Positions 16,525-24,749 of a stretch of 64,000 bases of DNA are shown here, piece by piece. Positions within the stretch are counted from its first letter, which is position 1; each line of letters opens with the position of its first letter. Both the position numbers and the translations under genes were made by a program. Source of the stretch: Phascolarctobacterium sp. ET69 (GTDB taxonomy: Bacteria > Bacillota > Negativicutes > Acidaminococcales > Acidaminococcaceae); NCBI RefSeq assembly GCF_023336935.1, contig NZ_JAMBLR010000003.1:186001-250000 (forward strand). The letters run 5' to 3'. Under the pieces are notes generated by a model. It was not told where the DNA came from. It did not search any database and saw only the letters and a program-made list of their open reading frames with translations.

Positions 16525-16786
16525 GCGTATATGAGTATAATAGCAATACATTGTTGTTTTGTTCAAACAAAATATTTATCTTGATACGGCTCAGTAAAAA
16601 TGTTGCGGCTTCTCCGATTTCGTCCGGGCGCGGCACCGGACTCTCGTACTTTTAAGCCTTGATTTTATCCGCCGCAGTTTTTATCTGTCGCCTCACAATA
16701 TAAATATTTTATTTGAACTATTCTTACTTTTTCAGTAAATTGCAAAGGCTATATAAACCTTTTGCCGGAAAGTTATATTTACTTTC
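16525..16786. other. 262-bp gap between convergent genes, with a possible coding remnant
   Basis: No intact gene is seen. On the minus strand, about 16682-16588, a frame reads KTAADKIKA, a stop codon, then KYESPVPRPDEIGEAATFLLS before degenerating. The second part looks like real protein sequence (charged helix, Pro-rich turn) rather than random translation, but I do not recognise the family. A small hairpin, GTCCGG/CCGGAC (16622-16641), lies within it. On the minus strand a weak hairpin (GCAAAAGG/CCTTTGC, about 16741-16765) follows threonine aldolase and may end its transcript. Confidence 0.3.
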
Positions 16787-17821
16787 TTACAGCTCTTTAA
16801 TAAACTTGCACAGCTTGTCAACAGCATCCTGTGAGGTAGACCAGCTGGTGCAGATACGGGCGGCCACTCTGCCGTCAGGCAGGTTTTCATAAAGGCCGAG
16901 TTTAAAATGGCTGTTTATTTTTTCGTACATTTCTTTGGTAATGATGATGAACTGCTGATTGGTGGGTGAATCAGTCAAGAATTCAAAGCCGCATTCTTTA
17001 AGCACGGCTTTAATCTGCATGGCAGTATCAATACCCTGTTTGCAGATACGGTAGTATAAACCGTTGGTGAACATAGCTTCAAACTGAATGCCAAGCAGGC
17101 GGCCTTTGGCAAGTACGCTGCCGCACTGTTTCATCAGCGGAATAAAATCTTCTTTAATGGCAGGGTTTAAAACAACTGCCGCTTCGCCGAAAAGCATACC
17201 GCATTTGGTGCCGCCAATATAGAACACGTCGCAGTTATTGGCAATGTCCTGCATGGTAAAATCGCAGGCGGGAGAAGTAAGCCCGTAACCGAGGCGTGCA
17301 CCGTCAATAAACAGGTATAAATTATACTGCTTGCATACGGCGTATAAATCTTCCAGTTCTTTTTTGCTGTACAGCGTGCCGGTTTCCGTAGGCTGCGAAA
17401 TATAAACCATTTTAGGCATTACAATATGCTCGCGGCTGGGGTCGTGCAGGTATTTTTCCTGTTCGGCGACAATCTGGGCGGCGGTAATTTTGCCGTCCTC
17501 ATCGGGCACTACAAGCACCTTGTGGCCGCTGCGTTCAATGGCGCCGGCTTCGTGCGTGTTAATATGGCTGCGCGCAGTGCCGTAAACGCCGTGGAAGGGG
17601 CGCAGGGAGGCGGAGATAATAGTCAGGTTGGTCTGCGTGCCAGCCATCATAAAATAAACGTCCGCATCCGGGCGGCCGCATTCTTTCTGAATCAGCGCGC
17701 GGGCAGCTTCGCAGTATGCGTCCTCGCCGTAGCCTGATGTTTCTTCAAGATTGGTTGCTCCCAAAACTTCTAAAATTTCCGGCGTGCAGCCGGTAGTGTA
17801 GTCACTGGTAAAATAATACAT
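16787..17821 (-). CDS. Low-specificity L-threonine aldolase (beta-eliminating lyase family)
   Basis: PLP enzyme that cleaves L-threonine/allo-threonine to glycine and acetaldehyde. N-terminal FTSDYTTGCTPEIL, the YGEDAYCEAA motif, the MAGTQTNLT PLP-phosphate region, FIDGARLGYGL (PLP-ring Asp) and YIGGTKCG (Schiff-base Lys, about residue 207) all match the ltaE/beta_elim_lyase family. 344 residues, full length. An AGAAGG site precedes ATG 17821. It is followed upstream in transcription by the DedA gene, 17 bp away, so co-transcription is likely. Confidence 0.92.
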   Translation of the reverse strand: MYYFTSDYTTGCTPEILEVLGATNLEETSGYGEDAYCEAARALIQKECGRPDADVYFMMAGTQTNLTIISASLRPFHGVYGTARSHINTHEAGAIERSGHKVLVVPDEDGKITAAQIVAEQEKYLHDPSREHIVMPKMVYISQPTETGTLYSKKELEDLYAVCKQYNLYLFIDGARLGYGLTSPACDFTMQDIANNCDVFYIGGTKCGMLFGEAAVVLNPAIKEDFIPLMKQCGSVLAKGRLLGIQFEAMFTNGLYYRICKQGIDTAMQIKAVLKECGFEFLTDSPTNQQFIIITKEMYEKINSHFKLGLYENLPDGRVAARICTSWSTSQDAVDKLCKFIKEL

Positions 17822-17838
17822 CTTTCAGCCTTCTTTCG

Positions 17839-18480
17839 TTATTTGGCACGCCTGCTGCGGATAACCTCAAAAATAATCGGGGTAAGCGAAAACAGAATAA
17901 TGCCCATGGTTACATACGAAAAGTTTTGTTTGATAAACGGAATGTTTCCGAAAAAGTAGCCGCCGCCGAGGAATAAAAATACCCAGGTGCAGGCGCCGCT
18001 GACATTGTAAATGGCAAAGGTGCGGTAGTGCATGGTGCCGATGCCTGCTACAAAAGGCGCAAAGGTACGCACAATCGGGGCAAAACGGGCCAGGAAAATA
18101 GCTTTGTGGCCGTGCTTGGCATAAAAGTCTTCGGCTTTTTTTACGTACTCCGGCTTAATCAGCTTTGAATTGGCGGCAAGTATTTTATGCCCCAGGTGCT
18201 TGCCTATCTCGTAGTTGCAGGCATCGCCAGTGATTGAAGCCACAAGGAAAATAACGGCCAGAAGCGGCAGGCTGAGCCCTTCGGCAGATGCCGCCAGCGC
18301 GCCGCAGGCAAACAAAAGCGAATCGCCCGGCAGAAACGGCGTTACCACAAGCCCTGTTTCACAAAAAACAATAATGAACAAAAATGCGTAAATCCAGTGC
18401 CCGTAGGCTTCCATAACAACGGGCAGGTAACGGTCAAAATGCAGGATAAAATCGGCAATGTTGGAATAAATAGCTTCCAT
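17839..18480 (-). CDS. DedA-family membrane protein
   Basis: Polytopic membrane protein of the DedA/VTT family, members of which act as phospholipid (including undecaprenyl phosphate) transporters. Seen: ETGLVVTPFLPGDSLLFACG with the conserved acidic and Pro residues, GDACNYEIGKHLG, and FLARFAPIVRTFAPFVAG with the essential Arg residues. I place the start at 18480 (213 residues) because AAGGAGG lies 6 bp upstream; an in-frame ATG at 18498 lies ahead of that site. First gene of a probable two-gene unit with threonine aldolase. Confidence 0.92.
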   Translation of the reverse strand: MEAIYSNIADFILHFDRYLPVVMEAYGHWIYAFLFIIVFCETGLVVTPFLPGDSLLFACGALAASAEGLSLPLLAVIFLVASITGDACNYEIGKHLGHKILAANSKLIKPEYVKKAEDFYAKHGHKAIFLARFAPIVRTFAPFVAGIGTMHYRTFAIYNVSGACTWVFLFLGGGYFFGNIPFIKQNFSYVTMGIILFSLTPIIFEVIRSRRAK

Positions 18481-18590
18481 CGGCTCCTCCTTATACAAAA
18501 ACTAACAATATTTTAACATAAAGAAACAAAAAATAATAGAAAAATAATTTGTAAGCATAAGCTGACTTTGTGCTGTCACTTTATGTTATA

Positions 18591-18601
18591 TGTGTTATAA
18601 T
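18591..18601 (+). promoter_or_regulatory. Putative extended -10 promoter of map
   Basis: TGTGTTATAAT (18591-18601), with a weak -35 candidate TGTCAC 16 bp before the TATAAT, 38 bp upstream of map. Confidence 0.5.
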
Positions 18602-18639
18602 AGCACTATAAAATTAAATTTGTATTAAAGGAGATTTTT

Positions 18640-19452
18640 ATGGATATTGAAGTAATAAAAGCAAAAATAGCCGAATTCAAGGCCAAAGGCTGCGAAGTTC
18701 CCGATATGGATATGATAAAAACGCCGGAACAGATTGAAGGCATCCGTGCGGCAGCCAAGATTAACAATGCCTGCCTTGATTTGATTGCCCAAAAAATTAA
18801 AGCCGGCATGACGACGGAAGAAATTGACGCACTGGCGTATGATTTTATTACCAAAAGCGGCGGTATTCCGGCCTGCCTCGGTTTTTACGGCTTTCCTAAA
18901 AGCATCTGCACTTCGGTTAATGACCAGGTTTGCCACGGTATTCCCGATAAAACGGTGCTCAAAAGCGGCGACATTGTTAACGTTGACGTAACCACTATTT
19001 ACAACGGTTATTATGCCGATGCTTCGCGCATGTTTATGATTGGCAAGGTTTCCAAGCCGAATCAGGATTTGGTTGCCATTACCAAAGAATGTATGCGCCG
19101 CGGCGTGGAAGCCTGCAAACCGTGGGCCTTTATCGGCGATATCGGCGCTGCCATTGCCCCGTTTGCACGCAAGCATGGTTACAGCGTGGTAACGGAATTT
19201 GGCGGGCATGGCGTTGGTGTGGATTTCCACGAAGAACCTTTTGTGTGCCACGACAGCAAAAAAAATACCGGCATGCTGATGGTGCCGGGCATGGTATTTA
19301 CGGTTGAGCCGATGATTAACGCCGGCCGCCGCGATGTGTTTATCGACGCTTCAAACGACTGGACTGTTTATACGCAGGACGGCAGCATGTCGGCCCAGTG
19401 GGAAAACACGGTGCTTGTTACAGATACCGGCGTGGAAGTACTGGCCTGGTAA
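18640..19452 (+). CDS. map: Type I methionine aminopeptidase
   Basis: Removes N-terminal Met from nascent proteins; dinuclear metal enzyme. Metal ligands are visible in order: NVDVT (Asp), YADASR (Asp), FGGHGVG (His), TVEPMI (Glu) and QWENTV (Glu); PKSICTSVNDQVCHGIP carries the substrate-site His. 270 residues, with about 20 more at the N-terminus than the shortest E. coli-type enzymes. ATG 18640 follows AAAGGAG. Monocistronic, with own promoter and terminator. Confidence 0.97.
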   Translation: MDIEVIKAKIAEFKAKGCEVPDMDMIKTPEQIEGIRAAAKINNACLDLIAQKIKAGMTTEEIDALAYDFITKSGGIPACLGFYGFPKSICTSVNDQVCHGIPDKTVLKSGDIVNVDVTTIYNGYYADASRMFMIGKVSKPNQDLVAITKECMRRGVEACKPWAFIGDIGAAIAPFARKHGYSVVTEFGGHGVGVDFHEEPFVCHDSKKNTGMLMVPGMVFTVEPMINAGRRDVFIDASNDWTVYTQDGSMSAQWENTVLVTDTGVEVLAW

Positions 19453-19505
19453 GGCGCAGCAGCACCAAATTTATACTTTAGTTTAAAACAAAATACGCAT
19501 AAAAT

Positions 19506-19533
19506 AAAAATCCCGCTTTTGGCGGGATTTTTT
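19506..19533. terminator. Bidirectional terminator between map and the DUF805 gene
   Basis: AAAAATCCCGC / GCGGGATTTTT (19506-19516, 19522-19532) with a 5-nt loop; A- and T-runs on both flanks fit convergent genes. Confidence 0.92.
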
Positions 19534-19539
19534 GTACAA

Positions 19540-20223
19540 TTATTTGCTTTCTTTGTTTTCGGTGCCGTCTTTAACTTCTGCCGCTGCTTTTTCGGCTTCG
19601 CGTTTGGCTTTGGCGTCCTGCATGGCGTCATAGCGGTCGTATTCGTCCCAGTCGGGATGCGCTTCGGCAATTTCGCGTTCCAGTTCTTCGTCGGCACGTT
19701 TTTCTGCTTCGGCAGCTTCTTTGCGTGCCTTGGCTTCGGCGCGGCGTTCTTCTTTGGTTTTCTTCTTTTCTTTTACGGGCTGGGGTACGGGGTCTTCGCC
19801 GAAGCGGTTAGGCCCTTTGGTGCCGCGGAAGAAAATCAGGAACAGATTGAAAAGCTGGGCAATGTAAAATAAAATTGCTGCTGCAAGGTCAATGGCGGTG
19901 TTGCCGGTGTTTACGGTGCTTAAAAGCGCGCCGGAACCCAGAAGCATCCACCAGCCGCTTAAATTAAGGTCGTGCAGGCGGCGCACGCCGAGCGAAATGC
20001 TGGCAATAATCAGCGGAATATAATAAACCCAGAACACCAGCGATTTGCGCACGTTGGTGGCAAAATGCGCGGGGTCTTCCTTAAGGTGCGGTTCGGCGTT
20101 GATAACGATTAAAACAAAAAAGATACTGATGGCGCCAAGCATCATCAGGCGCATTAAAAAGGGCTTGCGGTTCAAACGCCCTTTAAAGCTGAAATAATCA
20201 TGTTTAAACTCTTTTACTGTCAT
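19540..20223 (-). CDS. DUF805 membrane protein with charged C-terminal tail
   Basis: N-terminal DUF805 domain (about 5-140): FSFKGRLNRKPF entry motif, hydrophobic segments, and ISLGVRRLHDLNLSGWW, the family signature. Residues about 150-227 form a hydrophilic Lys/Glu/Ala-rich tail, likely helical or coiled coil, not part of DUF805. Function of the family is unknown. GGAGG lies 7 bp before ATG. The TtcA-like gene is 54 bp upstream, so co-transcription is possible. Confidence 0.85.
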   Translation of the reverse strand: MTVKEFKHDYFSFKGRLNRKPFLMRLMMLGAISIFFVLIVINAEPHLKEDPAHFATNVRKSLVFWVYYIPLIIASISLGVRRLHDLNLSGWWMLLGSGALLSTVNTGNTAIDLAAAILFYIAQLFNLFLIFFRGTKGPNRFGEDPVPQPVKEKKKTKEERRAEAKARKEAAEAEKRADEELEREIAEAHPDWDEYDRYDAMQDAKAKREAEKAAAEVKDGTENKESK

Positions 20224-20277
20224 AAAAAACCTCCGGTCAAAATGTCATACAAAAACTTATATTCGCTGCGGGCGTCG

Positions 20278-21078
20278 TTATTCCTGCCTGTTTTTGCGCT
20301 TTTGCTGCCAAAATGCGTGGAATTTATCTGCCAGTTCCGTTTTGCCGCATTTGGCAGGCCAAAGTTCGGCATTGGCAAAACGCATGGCTGCCGCCAGATG
20401 GTCGTACGCTTCAGCGTTGAAGCCCTGCAGCGAGCGCAGCAGTTCTTTGGCTTCCTGGCGTTTGGTGTGGCCGTCGTAGGGGCAGGGGTTTTTCAGCGGG
20501 TGCAGGTTAAGCTCGTCAACCATACTGATGATTTCAGCTTCGCGGTAATATAAAAGCGGGCGTATTAAGGTAAGCCCCGTGCGTGAAAGCGGCGTTACCG
20601 GCAGAAAGGTTTTAAGCTGGCCGCTGGCAACAAGGTTTAAAAAGAAGGTTTCCACGGCGTCATCATGGTGGTGCGCCCAGGCAACTTTGTTAAAGCCCAG
20701 CTCCAGCGCCGTGCGGTTGGTGGCTGCGCGGCGGAAATAAGCGCAGGTAAAGCACGGCGTGTTGGTGCGGTGCTGCCATGCTTCGGTAACATCAACTTTG
20801 CTGCTGTAATGTTTAAGCCCGTACTGCGCGCAGAAGCTTTCCAAAGCAGCTTTGGGAAAATCGGTGCTGAACATGGTATCAACCGTGTAGCAGGCAAGGT
20901 CAAACTTAAAAGGCGCATACTGCTGCACTTCGGCCAGCGCGGCCGTTAAAAACATACTGTCTTTGCCGCCGCTTAAGCCAATCAGCACGCGGTCGCCTTC
21001 CTTCAGCATTTCAAATTCTATTATGCAGCGCCACAGTTTGCCCAAAAGGGCTGCGGGCACAAAAGGTTTACGGCTCAT
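20278..21078 (-). CDS. TtcA-like PP-loop ATPase (tRNA 2-thiolation family)
   Basis: N-type ATP pyrophosphatase with PP-loop LSGGKDS (about residues 34-40), a CFTC Cys pair at about 108-111 following a Pro-Cys turn, HHHDDAVETFFLNL, and NPCPYDG with a third Cys. The three-Cys pattern is that of TtcA-type iron-sulfur enzymes that make 2-thiocytidine 32 in tRNA, but related proteins (TtuA, TilS-like) share the fold, so the exact base is uncertain. 266 residues. Confidence 0.8.
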   Translation of the reverse strand: MSRKPFVPAALLGKLWRCIIEFEMLKEGDRVLIGLSGGKDSMFLTAALAEVQQYAPFKFDLACYTVDTMFSTDFPKAALESFCAQYGLKHYSSKVDVTEAWQHRTNTPCFTCAYFRRAATNRTALELGFNKVAWAHHHDDAVETFFLNLVASGQLKTFLPVTPLSRTGLTLIRPLLYYREAEIISMVDELNLHPLKNPCPYDGHTKRQEAKELLRSLQGFNAEAYDHLAAAMRFANAELWPAKCGKTELADKFHAFWQQKRKNRQE

Positions 21079-21149
21079 AGCTGCTCCTTAAAACATGGTA
21101 AAATTTATTAAGCGTTCCCATTATATCACAAAATTCTGCCAAAGCACAT

Positions 21150-21180
21150 AAAAAAGCACCCGTTTATAAAACGGATGCTT
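21150..21180 (-). terminator. Terminator upstream of the TtcA-like gene, end-side of no coding strand overlap
   Basis: On the minus strand AAGCATCCGTTT/AAACGGGTGCTT (21180-21169, 21165-21154; one G-U pair) followed by a U-run (complement of 21150-21155). It ends the aldo/keto reductase transcript, whose stop is at 21194. Confidence 0.88.
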
Positions 21181-21193
21181 CTGTTTTAACATA

Positions 21194-22312
21194 TCAGCCC
21201 AGGGTTTCAGTAACCTTTACCAGTTCTTCGCAGATTTTAATATGCTGCGGGCAGGCTTTTTCGCACGCGCCGCATTTAATACATTCGGCGGCCTTCTTTT
21301 TGCCGTGGCCAGTAACAAGCCAGTTTTCCTGGTGTTTGGCAGCGGCCAAATCCTTATACAGCGTGTAATAGTTCATTGCCGTAAAGCTGCCGCTTACGCC
21401 GATATTCATGGGGCAGACCTTGGCGCAGTAGTTGCAGGTAGTGCAGGGAATGAGCGGAATTTTTGCCAGCGCCTCCTGTGCCTGTTTCAGCGTTGCTTCT
21501 TCGGCGGCGGAAAGGCCTTTAAAATCCTTCATGTAAGAAAGGTTGTCCTGCATCTGCTCAACATTGCTCATGCCGCTGAGCACGGTAATAATGCCTTCCA
21601 GATGCGCAGCAAAGCGGATGGCCCAGCTTGCCACGGACATTTCCGGCTCGGCATCTTTTAAAATTTTCTGTACGCTTTCCGGCGGATTGGCGAGCATGCC
21701 GCCCTTAACCGGTTCCATAATGATAACGGGCTTGCCGTGTTTGCGTGCTACTTCGTAGCAGCGGCGGCTTTGCACGGCGGGGTAATCCCAGTCGGCATAG
21801 TTAATTTGCAGCTGCACAAATTCCATTTCGGGGTGCGCGTTTAAAATTTCGTCCAGTTCCTCCGGTGTGGAGTGGAAGGAAAAACCAACGTGCTTAATCA
21901 GCCCTTTGGCTTTTTGTTCCTGCACAAAGCTCCACATATCAAAGTCGTCAAAATATTTGGTGCGGCTTTCGCCGAGGTTGTGCAGAAGGTAAAAATCAAA
22001 ATAGCCTGCGCCGGTTTGGTTTAAACTGGTTTCAAACTGGTTAACTGCTTCTTCGCGCGTTTTGCAGTTAATCCAGGCGGCGTTTTTGGTTGCAAGCTGA
22101 AATTTTTCACGTGGGTAGCGTTCTACCAGCGCCTGGCGGATAGCGTCTTCGCTGCCGGGGTAAGCCCACGCCGTGTCAAAATAGGTAAAGCCTGCTTCCA
22201 AGAACATATCTACCATTTTTTTGGTTTGTTCAATGTCGATGGCCTCGCCGGTTTTCGGCAGGCGCATCAGCCCAAAACCGAGTTTTTTAATATCTTCGCC
22301 TAAATATGCCAT
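21194..22312 (-). CDS. Aldo/keto reductase with C-terminal ferredoxin domain
   Basis: N-terminal TIM-barrel aldo/keto reductase (about 1-290): GFGLMRLP start, FDTAWAYPGSEDAIRQAL with the catalytic Asp and Tyr, and the FQLATKNA Lys segment; the catalytic His region is LLHNLGE. The C-terminus (about 290-372) holds two Cys-rich clusters, CTTCNYCAKVCP and CIKCGACEKACP, predicted to bind [4Fe-4S]. This AKR-ferredoxin arrangement is common in anaerobes. Electron donor and substrate are unknown. Own start with a nearby GAAAGAAGGG site. Confidence 0.9.
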   Translation of the reverse strand: MAYLGEDIKKLGFGLMRLPKTGEAIDIEQTKKMVDMFLEAGFTYFDTAWAYPGSEDAIRQALVERYPREKFQLATKNAAWINCKTREEAVNQFETSLNQTGAGYFDFYLLHNLGESRTKYFDDFDMWSFVQEQKAKGLIKHVGFSFHSTPEELDEILNAHPEMEFVQLQINYADWDYPAVQSRRCYEVARKHGKPVIIMEPVKGGMLANPPESVQKILKDAEPEMSVASWAIRFAAHLEGIITVLSGMSNVEQMQDNLSYMKDFKGLSAAEEATLKQAQEALAKIPLIPCTTCNYCAKVCPMNIGVSGSFTAMNYYTLYKDLAAAKHQENWLVTGHGKKKAAECIKCGACEKACPQHIKICEELVKVTETLG

Positions 22313-22357
22313 AGTATCCCTTCTTTCAATTACTGCTTAGTATAATTATAAACTGCT

Positions 22358-23173
22358 TTATAAAAGTTTTAAAGTTCGAAGGCACTCCAGTGTTATACTT
22401 TCTCTTAACGGCAATTCTGCGGCGTCGGTTAAATCCATGTTCATGGCAAAAACATACAGGCCACCGTCTTTTTCAACCCAGCCGACAAACCAGCCCACCG
22501 GGGTTTTTATGTTGTCCGCTGCCCAGCCGGTTTTGCCGTGCAGCGTGTAAGCATCGGTTTGTTTTAGTACGGTAATGTCACAAACCTGCTGCTGCGCCTT
22601 TTGCGGATAGGGTAATTGCCTGCGGGCAAGAGCTGTAAGCAGCTTTACCTGCTCCAGCGCGCTGATTTTAAGCGGCCCTTCCAGCCAGAAACTGTCGATT
22701 TTACTGCCAATGCTTTCGTTGCCGTAGTGCAGCTTTTTAATGTTGGCCTGCATGCGTTCCGTACCGATGCGGCGCGCCAGTTCTTTATAGGCTGGCACCT
22801 GCGAAAGTTTTATGGCGCTGCGCAGGCTGGCGTCGGTTTTCCAACTTTCAAGGTACACCGGTTCGCCGCCATAACGGTAAAAAACTTCGTCCGCATCTTT
22901 AACAACGCCTTCGCTTAAACCGATAAGGCTGTTAAAAATTTTAAACGTGCTGGCGGGGTAAAAACGCTCTGCCGCACGCCCGGCGTTGTGCAGCCAGTAA
23001 CCGTTTTTCTGTACGTCATAAATTACAATGGTACCGTTTACGCCGCGGCTGGCAAATATATCGTCAAGGCTGCTGGTGTTCACGGGGCGGTCAACGGGGT
23101 TTTCCGCATAGGCGGCGGGCATAAAGCACAAAGCAATTATAAGCAAAACTAATAAATGCAAAATACGTTTCAT
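22358..23173 (-). CDS. Class D (OXA-type) beta-lactamase
   Basis: Exported serine beta-lactamase. Signal peptide 1-23 (ends AYA), then the class D set in order: STFK (Ser75-Lys78, nucleophile and the Lys that is carboxylated in the family), SQV (Ser124-Val126), YGN (150-152), FWLEG, and KTG (214-216), with WFVGW after it. 271 residues, normal length. The start has AGGTGAACC before ATG. No transposase, integron or resistance cassette surrounds it, so it looks chromosomal. Class D enzymes range from penicillin hydrolysis to wall-linked roles; the spectrum cannot be read from sequence. A BlaR-type sensor would have a membrane metalloprotease, absent here. Confidence 0.92.
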   Translation of the reverse strand: MKRILHLLVLLIIALCFMPAAYAENPVDRPVNTSSLDDIFASRGVNGTIVIYDVQKNGYWLHNAGRAAERFYPASTFKIFNSLIGLSEGVVKDADEVFYRYGGEPVYLESWKTDASLRSAIKLSQVPAYKELARRIGTERMQANIKKLHYGNESIGSKIDSFWLEGPLKISALEQVKLLTALARRQLPYPQKAQQQVCDITVLKQTDAYTLHGKTGWAADNIKTPVGWFVGWVEKDGGLYVFAMNMDLTDAAELPLRESITLECLRTLKLL

Positions 23174-23187
23174 GGTTCACCTCAAAC

Positions 23188-23213
23188 AAAAAGCGCCCGC
23201 AAGGGACGCTTTT
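23188..23213 (-). terminator. Terminator after metQ
   Basis: On the minus strand AAAGCGTCCC/GGGCGCTTT stem with one bulged base, TTGC loop and a T-run. It separates metQ from the beta-lactamase gene. Confidence 0.8.
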
Positions 23214-23225
23214 ATTTTTAATATT

Positions 23226-24044
23226 TTATTTCCAGCCGACAGTAACGGAGCCTTTAAAGTGGTCATTAATGAATTTTTCAACTTCGGCGGACTGATAGAT
23301 TTTTTGCAGCTGCTTAATGCGCGGGTCGGCGGCATTTTCCTTTTTGGTTACAAAAATGTTGATGTACGGGGAAGCCGCGCCTTCAACCATCAAGGAATCC
23401 GTCATGGGGTTCAGCCCTGCAGGCAGAGCGTAGTTGGCGTTAATAACGGCAACGGTTACGTCCGGCAGGCTGCGGGGAATGGTGGCAGCGTCAAGTTCAA
23501 GGAATTTATAGCCATGCGGGTTGCCGGTAATATCGGCAACGGAGGTGGTAACGTCATTAATATCCTTAACTTCAATTAATTTCTGCTCGGCAAGCAGCAA
23601 AAGCGCTCTGCCGCCGTTGGAAGGGTCATTCGGGATGCCGATGGTTGCGCCGTCGGGAATGGCTTCACCTTTTTTGATTTTATCGGAATAAACCGCCATG
23701 GGGAAGTTTACGGTTTTAAAAACTTCAACCAGTTCAAAGCCGGGTTCTTTTTTCAGCGTGGCGTCAAGGTAAGGCCTGTGCTGCATGCTGTTGGCAAAAA
23801 TTTCGCCCTGCTGCAAGGCAATGTTCGGCGTTACAAAGTCGTTAAATTCCACAACTTCTATGTTTAAGCCGTCTTTGGCAGCCAGTTTTTTAACTTCGTC
23901 CATAATTTCGGCATGGGGGCCTGCGGTAACGCCTACCTTAACGGGTGCGGAAGTATCCGCTGCTTTCTCGCTGCCGCCGCAGCCAAAAATGCCGAGTGCC
24001 AGAGTGCCAACCGCCAGTGCGGCCAAAATTCTTTTTAATTTCAT
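23226..24044 (-). CDS. metQ: Methionine ABC transporter substrate-binding lipoprotein MetQ
   Basis: NlpA-family lipoprotein that binds L- (and often D-) methionine for the MetNI transporter. Lipobox LGIFGCGG (Cys about 22), then the family segments VGVTAGPHAEIMD, NSMQHRPYLD and IGIPNDPSNGGRALLLL. 272 residues. Last gene of metN-metI-metQ, 45 bp after metI, and controlled by the SAM-I riboswitch upstream of metN. Confidence 0.95.
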   Translation of the reverse strand: MKLKRILAALAVGTLALGIFGCGGSEKAADTSAPVKVGVTAGPHAEIMDEVKKLAAKDGLNIEVVEFNDFVTPNIALQQGEIFANSMQHRPYLDATLKKEPGFELVEVFKTVNFPMAVYSDKIKKGEAIPDGATIGIPNDPSNGGRALLLLAEQKLIEVKDINDVTTSVADITGNPHGYKFLELDAATIPRSLPDVTVAVINANYALPAGLNPMTDSLMVEGAASPYINIFVTKKENAADPRIKQLQKIYQSAEVEKFINDHFKGSVTVGWK

Positions 24045-24089
24045 AGTAATCCTCCTCTAAAATATTAAAATTAAAATAAATTACTAACA

Positions 24090-24749
24090 TTATAATTTGG
24101 TTTTGTTAAGTTTTTTGCTGAGCGTGTCGCCGATAAACTGAATGAGCTGTACCATGAGAATCAGGATAACAACGGTAACAATCATTACATCCGGCTGGAA
24201 ACGCTGGTAGCCGTAGCGGATGGCAAGGTCGCCGAGGCCGCCGCCGCCGAGCACGCCAGCCATGGCGGAATAACCGATAAGGGCGATAACCGCAAGGGTA
24301 ATGCCGAGCACGATGGAGTGCAGTGCTTCCGGCAGCAGAACCTTGTAAATAATCTGCATCGGGCTTGCACCCATGCTTTGCGCGGCTTCGATAACGCCGT
24401 GGTCAATTTCAAGCAGCGAAGATTCGATAACGCGCGCAATAAACGGCGCTGCGGAAATGGTAAGCGGCACAATGGCGGCCGTAGTGCCGATGGAAGAACC
24501 AACCAGCATACGGGTAAGCGGAATAATGGCTACCATTAAAATAATAAACGGGGTGGAACGGGTGGCGTTAACAATAACGCCCAGCACGGAGTTGATAACG
24601 GTATTCGGCAGAATATGCCCATTGCGCGTTACCGTAAGGATAATGCCCAGCGGTATGCCGATAAGGCTTGCCAGCACGGTGGAAGCAACAACCATGTAGC
24701 CGGTTTCCCAAAAGGATTTTATTAAAAGTTCAATCATTTCATTTGACAT
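24090..24749 (-). CDS. metI: Methionine ABC transporter permease MetI
   Basis: Inner-membrane permease with five predicted hydrophobic segments; the EAA-type coupling motif is EAAQSMGASPMQIIYKVLLPEA. The start is placed at 24749 (219 residues) because GGAGGTAATTGGTT lies just upstream; it overlaps the metN 3' end by 11 bp. Partner of MetN and MetQ. Confidence 0.95.
   Translation of the reverse strand: MSNEMIELLIKSFWETGYMVVASTVLASLIGIPLGIILTVTRNGHILPNTVINSVLGVIVNATRSTPFIILMVAIIPLTRMLVGSSIGTTAAIVPLTISAAPFIARVIESSLLEIDHGVIEAAQSMGASPMQIIYKVLLPEALHSIVLGITLAVIALIGYSAMAGVLGGGGLGDLAIRYGYQRFQPDVMIVTVVILILMVQLIQFIGDTLSKKLNKTKL

Noticed and set aside
16622-16641. Short GC-rich hairpin GTCCGG/CCGGAC as an RNA gene or riboswitch
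   Set aside because: Isolated, short and inside a possible coding remnant; no family core sequence.
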